DNA of 6,541 nt from Campylobacteraceae bacterium (GCA_022758985.1 JAEMQC010000114.1:1-6541); one strand, 5' to 3'; positions 1 to 6,525 are shown, numbered from the stretch's first letter. The notes: generated by a model not told the origin, from the letters alone. Translations and numbers: made by a program.

Positions 1-90
1 GAGCTGGTTTTGAAGCAGCCCGCCGAAAAAATAATAGACCACGAACAGTGTAGCTATAAAAAGGCTAGAAACAATCCATTTTTTACTCAT
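1..90 (-). CDS. mreC: Rod shape-determining protein MreC, N-terminal fragment
   Basis: Only the first 30 codons lie in the window; the gene runs off the left edge. The ATG is at 90-88 and lies inside the end of mreB, giving an 8-base ATGAGTAA overlap. The visible peptide starts MSKKWIVSS and continues with a hydrophobic stretch at about residues 5-25 ([17 protein letters not shown]), which fits the single N-terminal membrane anchor of MreC. MreC is known to link cytoplasmic MreB filaments to the periplasmic elongation machinery. No conserved MreC domain is visible, so the call rests on the membrane anchor and on position: mreC follows mreB in Campylobacterota and in most rod-shaped bacteria. 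No strong ribosome binding site is seen, so translation probably depends on coupling to mreB. Confidence 0.8.
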   Translation of the reverse strand, partial: MSKKWIVSSLFIATLFVVYYFFGGLLQNQL

Positions 91-1117
91 ATGAGATTTG
101 TTGCAACAAGTCTAGCTCTTCAAGTACTGCCGCCGTTCCTCTAACAACAGCCAAAAGTGGTTCCTCCGCAACAAAAACAGGAAGTTTTACGGCCTCCGAG
201 ATATATTTATCAAGACCTCTTAGAAGTGCGCCGCCGCCGGTTAAAACTATACCGTTTTCAACGACGTCGCCAGCAAGATCCGGTGGCATAAGCTCTAACA
301 CAAGCTTAATGGCATCAAGAATAGCTTTTAGGGAGTCTTTTATCGCATCTCTTACCTCTTCGCTCGTAAACTCTATTGTAGTAAGAAGACCGTTTATCTG
401 ATCCCTTCCTTTGATTGTCATCGTAAGAGACTCGTCAAGCTTCACGGCTGAACCTATCTCCATCTTTATCTCTTCCGCCGTTCTCTCGCCGATTAGAAGG
501 TTGTATTTTTTTCGCACATAATTTACGATGTCGCTATCTAGTTTATCGCCGGCCACCCTGATGGATTTACTGATAACAAGACCACCTAGGGAAGTTACGC
601 CAATTTCAGTAGTACCGCCGCCTATGTCTACGACTACGTTACCTTGCGGCTCTTTTACAGGCAGACCAACACCGATAGCAGCCGCCATAGGCTCATCTAC
701 AAGATACACCTCTCTAGCGCCGGCAGACATCGCAGACTCCCTAACGGCTTTTCTCTCGACTTGCGTAAGACCGTAAGGGACACAGATAACGATACGAGGT
801 CTAATAAACGCTTGTCTGTTGTGGACTTTTTCAATGAAGTATCTAATCATCTTTTCAGTTATGTCAAAGTCGGCGATAACACCGTCTCTCATAGGCCTGA
901 TAGCCGTAATATTGCCGGGTGTTTTACCTATCATGTCTTTGGCCTCTTGGCCTACCGCAAGGATTTTTTGTTTTCCGTATCTGTCTGTTTGTACGGCGAC
1001 GACTGAAGGCTCGTTAATTACGATGCCTTTGCCTCTCATACTCACTATCGTATTTGCGGTACCGAGGTCGATCGCAAGGTCGTTGGAGAAAAAACCTATC
1101 AACTTATCCAAAAACAT
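83..1117 (-). CDS. mreB: Rod shape-determining actin homologue MreB
   Basis: A 344-residue protein, the normal length for MreB. It forms membrane-associated ATP-dependent filaments that guide lateral cell-wall synthesis. The actin-fold nucleotide site is complete: phosphate-1 loop DLGTANT at 17-23, connecting motif [10 protein letters not shown] at 140-149, phosphate-2 loop [10 protein letters not shown] at 164-173, and adenosine motif [10 protein letters not shown] at 293-302. The first residues, [10 protein letters not shown], are amphipathic and could touch the membrane, as in other MreBs. The ATG at 1117-1115 has a Shine-Dalgarno AAAGGGA nine bases upstream. The gene lies 23 bases after clpX and overlaps mreC by 8 bases, so it is probably transcribed from the fabZ promoter. 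Nothing looks broken or unusual. Confidence 0.97.
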   Translation of the reverse strand: MFLDKLIGFFSNDLAIDLGTANTIVSMRGKGIVINEPSVVAVQTDRYGKQKILAVGQEAKDMIGKTPGNITAIRPMRDGVIADFDITEKMIRYFIEKVHNRQAFIRPRIVICVPYGLTQVERKAVRESAMSAGAREVYLVDEPMAAAIGVGLPVKEPQGNVVVDIGGGTTEIGVTSLGGLVISKSIRVAGDKLDSDIVNYVRKKYNLLIGERTAEEIKMEIGSAVKLDESLTMTIKGRDQINGLLTTIEFTSEEVRDAIKDSLKAILDAIKLVLELMPPDLAGDVVENGIVLTGGGALLRGLDKYISEAVKLPVFVAEEPLLAVVRGTAAVLEELDLLQQISYE

Positions 1118-1126
1118 ATTTATTTA

Positions 1127-1133
1127 TCCCTTT
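1127..1133 (-). promoter_or_regulatory. Ribosome binding site of mreB
   Basis: On the minus strand AAAGGGA lies nine bases before the mreB ATG, in the 23-base gap after clpX. It is the clearest Shine-Dalgarno inside the fabZ-mreC block. mreB does not overlap its upstream gene and so may need its own strong site. Confidence 0.7.
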
Positions 1134-1140
1134 CTTTGTG

Positions 1141-2385
1141 TTATGCGCTAGCTTTTTTACTTTTAGAAGCTTCCGATTTTGAGAGCTTCACCTTAAGAGG
1201 CTTCTCTTTACCCTCTATACACTCTTTGTTTACTATTATCTCGTAGCCCGCAAGCTCCGGCAAGTCGTACATCGTATCGGTCATAACGTCTTCAACTATT
1301 GCCCTAAGACCTCTCGCACCAGTTTTTCTTTTCATGCTCTCTTTGCAAATCTCTTCTATCGCATCATCCGTAAAAGTCAGTTTTGCCTCATCGATAGCAA
1401 ATAGCTTTTGATATTGCTTCAAAATAGAGTTTTTAGGTTCGGTAAAGACTTTTACCAGCTCTTCAAGGCTTAGCTCTTTTAGACTAGCAATCACGTGCAG
1501 CCTACCGATTAGCTCTGGAATAAGACCAAATTTCACGAGGTCATCAGGCTCTACCGCCTCAAATATATTTTCGTCTTTTATATCGGTATTCTCTTTTTGC
1601 AAAAAGCCCATCGCAGAGCCAGAAATCCTATTTTTTATTATTTCGCCCAAACCGTCGAAAGCCCCGCCGGCTATAAAGAGGATATTCGTCGTATCCATCT
1701 GTATAAACTCTTGGTTTGGATGCTTTCTACCCCCTTTAGGAGGTATATTGACGCTGCTACCCTCTATGATTTTAAGAAGAGCTTGCTGCACACCCTCTCC
1801 AGATACATCTCTCGTAATTGAGCGGTTTTCGCTCATTCTAGCTATCTTGTCCACTTCGTCTATAAAGACTATGCCCTGCTCCGCTTTTTTGACATCACCG
1901 TCTGCCGCCTGAAGGAGTCTTACAAGGATATTTTCAACATCTTCGCCGACATATCCTGCTTCTGTTAGGCTCGTCGCATCGGTAATGGCGATAGGCACGT
2001 CCAGATATTTTGCCAGTGTCTGCGCAATTAAGGTTTTTCCACTTCCCGTAGGCCCTATCAAAAGTATATTCGACTTTTTAAGTTCGGTATCGTCATCGTC
2101 AGCAGGAAGTCCTTTGAATATTCTCTTGTAGTGATTATAGACCGCTACGGAGATTATCTTTTTGGCTCTATCTTGCCCTATTACGTATTTGTCAAGCGCC
2201 TCTTTTAGCTTTTTAGGAGTTACGTCGCCCCTTACCGCTTCCTCTTTTATTAGCGCTAAATCGCCGAGTATAATTTTGTGCGCACTAAGCACGCAGTTTT
2301 TGCATATATATGCATCTTCTCCAGCCAAAAGCGGATTGTGCTCGCTATCTTCAGCTCCGCAGAAATTACAAATTTTTTTACTCAT
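1141..2385 (-). CDS. clpX: ATP-dependent Clp protease ATP-binding subunit ClpX
   Basis: A 414-residue AAA+ unfoldase that recognises tagged proteins and threads them into ClpP. In order: an N-terminal zinc-binding domain with C6, C9, C28 and C31; Walker A GPTGSGKT at 111-118; pore loop GYVG at 144-147; Walker B IVFIDE at 172-177; an RKH-type loop at 220-222; arginine finger R295 in IPELIGRL; and sensor 2 GAR at 356-358. The ClpP-docking loop, IGF in E. coli, reads MGF at 259-261, a conservative change. The end is a basic Lys/Ser/Ala-rich tail (about 402-414). Its ATG overlaps the lpxA stop in an ATGAGTAA junction, with only a weak GGCGG before it, so coupling to lpxA is likely. clpP is not in the window. 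Confidence 0.97.
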   Translation of the reverse strand: MSKKICNFCGAEDSEHNPLLAGEDAYICKNCVLSAHKIILGDLALIKEEAVRGDVTPKKLKEALDKYVIGQDRAKKIISVAVYNHYKRIFKGLPADDDDTELKKSNILLIGPTGSGKTLIAQTLAKYLDVPIAITDATSLTEAGYVGEDVENILVRLLQAADGDVKKAEQGIVFIDEVDKIARMSENRSITRDVSGEGVQQALLKIIEGSSVNIPPKGGRKHPNQEFIQMDTTNILFIAGGAFDGLGEIIKNRISGSAMGFLQKENTDIKDENIFEAVEPDDLVKFGLIPELIGRLHVIASLKELSLEELVKVFTEPKNSILKQYQKLFAIDEAKLTFTDDAIEEICKESMKRKTGARGLRAIVEDVMTDTMYDLPELAGYEIIVNKECIEGKEKPLKVKLSKSEASKSKKASA

Positions 2386-3172
2386 CTATATTTACCGCCG
2401 CATCTTTATGGTGGTATGGTATACCCCTTTTTGTTTCAAGACAAAATTTTGCAATTTTTTGCACATAAACATTATCAATTGCCATTAGCTCCTTGGCAGC
2501 CTCTTTTAAAGGTCTTCCTTTCAAAAATAGCTCCCTATACGCTCTTTTGAGCTCGTCCACGTCACTTCTTTCGATATGTCGTCTTAGACCCACGAGGTTT
2601 AACCCTCTTAGCTTCGCCCTATTTCCCTCGGCTAGACAATATGGCGGAATATCTTGGCTAATAGCGCTAGCGCCGCCTAGCATCGCATAATCGCCTACTT
2701 TTACAAACTGGTGGATAGGGGTCATACCGCCTACAACCGCAAAGTTGCCAAGCTCGACGTGTCCGGCAAGGGTTGCGTTATTGGCTAGTATGCAGTTGTT
2801 CCCCACTACACAGTCGTGGGCTATATGTACATACGCCATAAACAGTGAGTTTGAGCCTATCCTTGTTATACCGCCGCCGCCCGGGGTGCCGGTGTTAAAA
2901 AAACAAAACTCTCTTATCGTGTTATTGTCCCCGATAATAAGTTCAGTATCTTCGCCTTTGTATTTTAGGTCTTGCGGAGCCGCACCTATTACGGCGTGGG
3001 CGTATATCTTATTGTTTGTGCCTATCGTAGTCTTGCCTGTTATCTGCGCTCCGTTGCCTATCTCGCAGTTGTCGCCTATGACAACTTTTGGACCGATATA
3101 GGCGTATGCGCCTACTTTTACGCCGCTGCCTAGCTTTGCCCCGTCTTTTATAATCGCTGTTTGGTGTATCAT
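2378..3172 (-). CDS. lpxA: Acyl-ACP:UDP-N-acetylglucosamine O-acyltransferase LpxA
   Basis: A 264-residue cytoplasmic enzyme for the first step of lipid A synthesis, moving a 3-hydroxyacyl chain from ACP to the UDP-sugar. The N-terminal two thirds show the hexapeptide repeats of a left-handed beta helix; the rest is the helical LpxA C-terminal domain with [10 protein letters not shown] near 190-199. By position against E. coli LpxA, catalytic H125 is H119 in [10 protein letters not shown]122 is H116, H144 is H138 and H160 is H154. QDLKY at 67-71 is also conserved. The residue matching E. coli G173, part of the acyl-length ruler, is G167, which suggests a long (about C14) 3-hydroxy chain. Whether the sugar is GlcNAc or the 3-amino form used by some Campylobacter cannot be told from this. 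The start shares one base with the fabZ stop (TAATG). Confidence 0.96.
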   Translation of the reverse strand: MIHQTAIIKDGAKLGSGVKVGAYAYIGPKVVIGDNCEIGNGAQITGKTTIGTNNKIYAHAVIGAAPQDLKYKGEDTELIIGDNNTIREFCFFNTGTPGGGGITRIGSNSLFMAYVHIAHDCVVGNNCILANNATLAGHVELGNFAVVGGMTPIHQFVKVGDYAMLGGASAISQDIPPYCLAEGNRAKLRGLNLVGLRRHIERSDVDELKRAYRELFLKGRPLKEAAKELMAIDNVYVQKIAKFCLETKRGIPYHHKDAAVNIDE

Positions 3173-3612
3173 TATTTATCTACTATCATTGCTTTTAGCT
3201 CGGCTTCACACACGAGTTTGTCGTCTACATAAGCCTTGCCGTCAAGCACCCAGATATTACCTTTGTGTTTTAGGACGCTTAGCTTATAAACCAATTGGTC
3301 GCCAGGAAGAACTGGATTTCTGAATTTCGCTTTGTCGATACTCATAAAGTAAACAACTTTGTTTGCAAATTCGCTCTCGTCAGCTACGCTTTTAAACGCC
3401 AGCACACCGCCGGCTTGCGCCATACCCTCTATGATAAGAACGCCCGGATATATCGGATGTCCCGGAAAGTGCCCCTGAAATACTTGGTCGGATATGGAGA
3501 TATTTTTGTAAGCCTCGATACTTTCGCCAACCGTAAGAGACGTTACTCTATCGACTAGCAAAAACGGATATTTGTGTGGTAGGATTTTGGATATTTCGTT
3601 AATATCAAGCAT
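3172..3612 (-). CDS. fabZ: 3-hydroxyacyl-[acyl-carrier-protein] dehydratase FabZ
   Basis: A 146-residue hot-dog-fold enzyme that removes water from 3-hydroxyacyl-ACP in type II fatty-acid synthesis. The active-site region [11 protein letters not shown] (47-57) carries catalytic H48, and E62 in IIEGMAQ is the second catalytic residue. [13 protein letters not shown] at 11-23 is the usual N-terminal signature. Length is normal. FabZ and LpxA compete for 3-hydroxymyristoyl-ACP, so sharing an operon can balance membrane phospholipid against lipid A. The gene is first after a 58-base gap with its own promoter. Its stop overlaps the lpxA start by one base. The chosen ATG has AAGG about 11 bases upstream. 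Confidence 0.97.
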   Translation of the reverse strand: MLDINEISKILPHKYPFLLVDRVTSLTVGESIEAYKNISISDQVFQGHFPGHPIYPGVLIIEGMAQAGGVLAFKSVADESEFANKVVYFMSIDKAKFRNPVLPGDQLVYKLSVLKHKGNIWVLDGKAYVDDKLVCEAELKAMIVDK

Positions 3613-3623
3613 ATTTGCGGTTA

Positions 3624-3627
3624 CCTT
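3624..3627 (-). promoter_or_regulatory. Probable ribosome binding site of fabZ
   Basis: AAGG within TATAAAAAGGTAAC lies 11 bases before the fabZ ATG on the minus strand. The spacing is slightly long, but no better site is present. Confidence 0.45.
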
Positions 3628-3648
3628 TTTATACAGAAAAATTGGGGG

Positions 3649-3660
3649 ATTTTATCAAAA
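3649..3660 (-). promoter_or_regulatory. Candidate sigma-70 promoter for fabZ-lpxA-clpX-mreB-mreC
   Basis: On the minus strand the gap between queH and fabZ reads TTTTGATAAAAT. The hexamer TAAAAT (3654-3649) matches TATAAT at five of six bases and is preceded by a T-run and a G. This fits the Campylobacter/Helicobacter vegetative promoter, which relies on a T-rich element and a -10 box with no firm -35. No -35 is visible. A start near 3642 would give a leader of about 30 bases. The box lies after the queH stop, so the block could be transcribed both from here and by read-through. Confidence 0.55.
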
Positions 3661-3670
3661 ATTAGCTTTT

Positions 3671-4723
3671 TTAAGGCGTTTGTTCCATTGCGGAGTAGGA
3701 TATGGCAAATTTTAGCTCTATTTTATACTTTGCGTCAAAAATCGGCTCATCTACGACAAAAATAGGCGACATATCAAACGGATGTTTGATGAGAGAAAGA
3801 CGAAATTTCATCTCCTCTTCAAAAGTAGGTGGTGAAAAAATAAGTTCACGTGTATTTTTGTAGCTTTTTTCCAAAAATTCGTTCATTTTTTGCAAAGGCA
3901 CAACTCTTGCCCCATCTTTGTCCAAATACAGAACTCCATCTCTCTCTAAAAGTACATTTGCAGAAAAACTCTCTTTTTGGCTTGATGAGTACAAAAGCGG
4001 ATATGAGACCAAAAGCTCACCGTTTGCGTAGATAGCAGCAGATAAACAGCGATAGTCAAGTGTGCGGGCGCGAAATACCTCGCCGCTATTTTTTGCATAA
4101 AAATCCAGTCTATCTTCGGCAGATGATGGGAGTATTCTTGGCGCAAGAGCGGAAAAACTCTCAAAAATCGGCTCATCTTTTTTTGCCCGTTGATTTATCA
4201 GTCCCCACGAGCAGCCACAGTAGTTTTGACGATACAATCCCGCCTCTTTTGCCGCTTTGTTTTGCGCCTCCATCCCACCTTTTGAGAGGTAGTCTACAAA
4301 GACAAAATCAACGCCATGTTTTTGGGATATTTTTTGAAGGCTATTTTTTAGCTGTTCTTTGTCTTTTAGCGGGCTTTGCAAAAGTGTAGAGGTGAAGCTT
4401 TTTATTCCGAGTTCTGCCGCTTTTTTTGCCGACTCCTCAAACCGCTTATCAAAGCAGATTTCGCACCTCTCGCCTTTCTCGGCGCAGCTCTCTAGTCCTT
4501 TTACGGCCTCATACCAAAAAACGTCGTCGTACCTGCCTTCAATTAGTTCAATCCCTAGCTTCCCGCAGCTTTTACGGGCATCTTGGAGCCTCAGCTCGTA
4601 CTCGACTCTGGGATGGATATTCGGATTGTAAAAAAAACCGATTAGTTTTTCGTTCGGAAAGTCAGCTTTGAGACGAGTAAGGAAGTAGTGGCTATCGACG
4701 GAGCAGCAGATATGGACTAGCAT
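3671..4723 (-). CDS. queH: Epoxyqueuosine reductase QueH (DUF208) with a long C-terminal extension
   Basis: A 350-residue protein. The N-terminal half matches QueH, the B12-independent enzyme that reduces epoxyqueuosine to queuosine in the wobble position of tRNAs with GUN anticodons. Visible motifs are HICCSVD with the C6-C7 pair, FFYNPNIHP at 30-38, CEIC at 87-90, and QNYCGCSWGL at 166-175 with C169 and C171. These cysteines are the likely iron-sulfur and metal ligands. Minimal QueH proteins end shortly after NYCGC. Here about 175 more residues follow, with no motif I recognise. I chose ATG 4723-4721 over an in-frame TTG at 4741-4739: GGAG lies eight bases before the ATG, the protein then starts directly at MLVHICC, and the ATG shares one base with the toxin stop (TAATG). 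The gene probably depends on upstream transcription. Confidence 0.88.
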   Translation of the reverse strand: MLVHICCSVDSHYFLTRLKADFPNEKLIGFFYNPNIHPRVEYELRLQDARKSCGKLGIELIEGRYDDVFWYEAVKGLESCAEKGERCEICFDKRFEESAKKAAELGIKSFTSTLLQSPLKDKEQLKNSLQKISQKHGVDFVFVDYLSKGGMEAQNKAAKEAGLYRQNYCGCSWGLINQRAKKDEPIFESFSALAPRILPSSAEDRLDFYAKNSGEVFRARTLDYRCLSAAIYANGELLVSYPLLYSSSQKESFSANVLLERDGVLYLDKDGARVVPLQKMNEFLEKSYKNTRELIFSPPTFEEEMKFRLSLIKHPFDMSPIFVVDEPIFDAKYKIELKFAISYSAMEQTP

Positions 4724-5028
4724 TATTTGCTCTCCACCCAATAAAAAGGCTCTCTGTAGTGACTTGCAACGGCCAATATCAAAATCTCATTTTCACCTAG
4801 CGCATAAAAAACAGTGTAAGGAAACCTATGCAGTATACACTTTCGTACGCCATCTCTTGCTACGGGATAGAGTGTTGGGGAATTGGCTACTCTGTTAACC
4901 GCCTCTTTGACATCTTGCTTAAATCTTTTCCCGAGTCCAGGCTGCTCTAAGTCGTAGTACTCTTTTGCATCTTCGAGTTCGGCAAAAGCAAATTCTGTAA
5001 ATCTAACCTTCAATACCAAAAACTTCAT
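4723..5028 (-). CDS. ParE/RelE-superfamily toxin of a type II toxin-antitoxin pair
   Basis: A 101-residue basic protein with the layout of ParE_toxin/plasmid-stabilisation proteins. An N-terminal strand (VRFTEFA) leads into a helical hairpin (about 15-50, with EDAKEYYDLEQPGLGKRF), then beta strands holding R62, R68 and YTVFYALG, and an ending ILAVASHYREPFYW typical of the family. Such toxins act on gyrase or cut mRNA at the ribosome; the sequence does not show which. The ATG at 5028 lies inside the antitoxin gene (26-base overlap) and has no good ribosome binding site. A TTG at 5013-5011 would start the protein at MKVRFTEFA, closer to many family members, so the start is uncertain. The antitoxin gene directly upstream supports the call. 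The stop overlaps the queH ATG by one base. Confidence 0.85.
   Translation of the reverse strand: MKFLVLKVRFTEFAFAELEDAKEYYDLEQPGLGKRFKQDVKEAVNRVANSPTLYPVARDGVRKCILHRFPYTVFYALGENEILILAVASHYREPFYWVESK
4732..4735 (-). promoter_or_regulatory. Ribosome binding site that fixes the queH start
   Basis: On the minus strand GGAG (in GGGTGGAGAG) lies eight bases before the ATG at 4723-4721, inside the last toxin codons. The TTG at 4741 would place this site inside the reading frame, so the ATG is the better start. Confidence 0.65.
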
Positions 5029-5212
5029 CGTAAGATAGTGTTTTTAGCTTCCCTTTTTTGTATGCCTCAACCCTTTTTAGACACTCCGCCAGCCAGATCT
5101 CTTCTATCTCTTTATCGCTCCTATTCAAGCTCTCAACTAGGCTCTCAATGATTAAATACCTATCTTGCGGCTTTAGATGCAACGCTTCGGAGATTATATC
5201 GCTTACGCTCAT
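5003..5212 (-). CDS. Addiction-module antitoxin, PF09720/TIGR02574-like
   Basis: A 69-residue acidic protein, matching the short antitoxins described as putative addiction module component. The N-terminal part has LKPQDRYLIIESLVESL (13-29), the common form of this family. The C-terminal part has EIEEIWLAECLKRVEAYKKG (35-54) and ends in YDEVFGIEG, matching the family pattern of W.....R...Y..G followed by EVF. It should bind and neutralise the ParE/RelE-like toxin encoded next, with which it overlaps by 26 bases. Antitoxin first is the usual order, keeping antitoxin in excess. No clear DNA-binding domain is visible, so self-repression is not evident. The ATG has a strong AAGGAG five bases upstream, much better than any site before the toxin. 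Confidence 0.85.
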   Translation of the reverse strand: MSVSDIISEALHLKPQDRYLIIESLVESLNRSDKEIEEIWLAECLKRVEAYKKGKLKTLSYDEVFGIEG

Positions 5213-5217
5213 TTTGG

Positions 5218-5223
5218 CTCCTT
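5218..5223 (-). promoter_or_regulatory. Strong ribosome binding site of the antitoxin
   Basis: On the minus strand a full AAGGAG lies five bases before the antitoxin ATG, in the 36-base gap after the amidotransferase gene. The toxin has no comparable site, which fits higher translation of the antitoxin. Confidence 0.75.
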
Positions 5224-5248
5224 TTTATTTTATAGATAGCGTCAAAAG

Positions 5249-5920
5249 CTAACTTTTAATCCACTTATCAAGAACCCTAAAGAGTAGTTCATTTGCCCTT
5301 GGAATATGCTTTGCGCCTAGCAAAATATCGTCAAAATCTTGAACAAAAGGGGAGTCTGAGTCGAGATAACCGCTATCGGCTTCGAGCAAATCCTCCATAC
5401 TCTCTCTTGTCGTCTCAAAGTGAAACTGCGTAGCGACGATTTTGCCGCCTTTGGCGCTAAACATCTGATTTTTGAATGCGTCATTTGAAGCTAGAAGCTG
5501 GGCTCCCGGAGGCAGGTCGAAGGTGTCCCCGTGCCAATGAAATACAACCGCCTCCTCGCCAAGACCATCCGTCAGCGGATGTTTCGCAAAAGATACGCTT
5601 CTCCACCCAGCTTCTCTCGCACCGCCAGAATAGACTTTTGCGCCGAGAGCGTCGGCTATTAGCTGGGCGCCTAGGCAGATACCAAATACTTTGCCGCCTC
5701 TGTTGATGTAGCTCTTTAGCGCCGCTTTTTCAGACGATAGAAAAGGCAGGGGGTCATGTACGCCCATAGGTCCACCCAGTACCACAAGGGCGTCACGGAC
5801 CGCAAACGGCTCATCATAGTCTGCACGCACGATTTCTAGCGTATGGCCTCGCTCGCTCGCCCACTCAGCAATGGCGGCGGGGCCTTCAAACTCTACGTGC
5901 TGCCAAACTGATATGGTCAT
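5249..5920 (-). CDS. Class I glutamine amidotransferase-like protein (GATase1)
   Basis: A 223-residue cytoplasmic protein with the GATase1 fold. It has GGPMGVHD at 49-56 (oxyanion region), the nucleophile elbow GICLGAQL with C82, and QFHFE with H167 and E169 completing the triad. FHWHGDTFDLPPGA (127-140) is typical of stand-alone GMP-synthase-like amidotransferases. Such proteins release ammonia from glutamine for a partner enzyme or, in some relatives, cleave gamma-glutamyl bonds; the substrate is not predictable here, and no synthetase partner is in the window. About 35 residues near the end (184-218) form the usual helical tail. The ATG at 5920-5918 follows the cyclophilin stop by one base and has no good ribosome binding site, so translation is probably coupled. 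The stretch near the start is GC-rich (39 of 60 bases at 5821-5880). Confidence 0.88.
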   Translation of the reverse strand: MTISVWQHVEFEGPAAIAEWASERGHTLEIVRADYDEPFAVRDALVVLGGPMGVHDPLPFLSSEKAALKSYINRGGKVFGICLGAQLIADALGAKVYSGGAREAGWRSVSFAKHPLTDGLGEEAVVFHWHGDTFDLPPGAQLLASNDAFKNQMFSAKGGKIVATQFHFETTRESMEDLLEADSGYLDSDSPFVQDFDDILLGAKHIPRANELLFRVLDKWIKS

Positions 5921-5921
5921 A

Positions 5922-6422
5922 TTATTCTGCGCTTATCGCTACGCTAACAATTTTATCGCCTTGCTTGATACTATCGAGCGTCTTCATGCTTTCGGCATCG
6001 CTAGGGTCTATTTGACCAAATACCGTATGTTGCTTATCAAGGTGCGGCTGTGGCGCAAAGCAGATAAAAAATTGGCTGCCGCCCGTATCTCTTCCGGCAT
6101 GCGCCATCGATAGAGTGCCTTTTAGGTGTTTTGACGTGTTATTCATGCATTCGCATTTGATGGCGTATCCCGGACCGCCTCTGCCTGACCCTTCCGGACA
6201 TCCGCCTTGCGCCATAAATCCGGGGATTACTCTATGGAAGTTTAGCCCATCATAAAACCCTTTTTTGGCTAGATCCGCAAAGTTTGCCACCGCTATCGGA
6301 GCCTCTTCTTTTAGCAGTTTGATTTTCATAGCTCCTTTTTCCGTCGTGATCGTCGCATAGTTTAGGCCTTCCATAGACTCGGCCGACGTATCGAACTCCT
6401 TTAGTTCTTTTTTGAAAAACAT
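5922..6422 (-). CDS. ppiB: Cytoplasmic cyclophilin-type peptidyl-prolyl cis-trans isomerase
   Basis: A 166-residue cyclophilin that speeds rotation of Xaa-Pro bonds during folding. Core motifs are FHRVIPGFMAQGG (62-74) with catalytic R64 and F69, GSQFFI (115-120) with Q117 and F119, and LDKQHTVFG (128-136) with L128 and H132. The residue matching Trp121 of human cyclophilin A is H127, so strong cyclosporin binding is not expected. There is no signal peptide: the start MFFKKELKEFD is charged, giving about 20 residues ahead of the first cyclophilin strand (ATITTEKG). This points to a cytoplasmic, PpiB-like enzyme; the symbol follows common use. The ATG has AAGGA six bases upstream, and a consensus -10 box lies about 30 bases upstream, so this is the first gene of its transcript. 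Confidence 0.95.
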   Translation of the reverse strand: MFFKKELKEFDTSAESMEGLNYATITTEKGAMKIKLLKEEAPIAVANFADLAKKGFYDGLNFHRVIPGFMAQGGCPEGSGRGGPGYAIKCECMNNTSKHLKGTLSMAHAGRDTGGSQFFICFAPQPHLDKQHTVFGQIDPSDAESMKTLDSIKQGDKIVSVAISAE

Positions 6423-6428
6423 CTTACT

Positions 6429-6433
6429 TCCTT
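6429..6433 (-). promoter_or_regulatory. Ribosome binding site of the cyclophilin gene
   Basis: AAGGA on the minus strand lies six bases before the ATG, at good spacing, and supports the chosen start. Confidence 0.7.
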
Positions 6434-6452
6434 ATCTAAAAATTTTTTCGTA

Positions 6453-6458
6453 ATTATA
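6453..6458 (-). promoter_or_regulatory. Promoter -10 box for the cyclophilin-to-queH transcript
   Basis: The minus strand has a perfect TATAAT followed by TACGAAAAAA. A start near 6447 would give a leader of about 24 bases. No -35 hexamer is seen at 17 bases, where the strand reads CATAAA; this is normal for Campylobacterota, whose vegetative promoters often lack one. No clear promoter or terminator was found between here and the queH-fabZ gap, so this box could drive the cyclophilin, amidotransferase, toxin-antitoxin and queH genes together. Confidence 0.65.
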
Positions 6459-6484
6459 GGGGAGTAAAGCTGGAATTTATGTCT

Positions 6485-6525
6485 GTTATGCAAAAGCACG
6501 AGCAAAGCCCGTATTTGTGCGTAAC
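6485..6525. repeat. 41-base imperfect palindrome / hairpin upstream of the cyclophilin promoter
   Basis: The ends GTTATGCA and TGCGTAAC face each other and pairing continues to a 3-base AAA loop at 6504-6506. Of 19 opposed base pairs, 14 are Watson-Crick. Two of the other five can form G-U wobbles in RNA from either strand. The core is 6499-6503 against 6507-6511. No T-run follows on either strand, so it is not a standard intrinsic terminator, though it could end a gene lying beyond the right edge. It begins about 27 bases upstream of the -10 box and so could also be a binding site. Its role is unknown. Confidence 0.5.

Noticed and set aside
98..109. Perfect 12-base palindrome TTGTTGCAACAA near the end of mreB
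   Set aside because: It is explained by Leu and Gln codons of MreB (LLQQ); too short to call an operator without other evidence.
528..1151. Plus-strand open frames of 82-120 codons opposite mreB
   Set aside because: They lie antisense to a clear MreB with all motifs intact, look like no known protein, and have no convincing ribosome binding site.
3850..4671. Open frames on both strands inside queH, up to about 109 codons
   Set aside because: They overlap QueH fully, are low-complexity in translation, and disappear once queH is accepted. The NYCGC and CEIC motifs fix the correct frame.
4724..4741. queH starting at the TTG at 4741
   Set aside because: It adds only six residues (MGGEQI), puts the ribosome binding site inside the gene, and is less likely than the ATG at 4723 with GGAG eight bases upstream.
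5227..5234. TATAAAAT as a separate promoter for the toxin-antitoxin pair
   Set aside because: A start about seven bases downstream would fall on the antitoxin ribosome binding site and leave almost no leader. It is more likely AT-rich spacer, though a leader this short is not impossible.
6438..6448. A-run followed by T-run in the cyclophilin leader as a terminator
   Set aside because: It has no GC stem and lies downstream of the consensus -10 box at the expected start site, so it is leader sequence.
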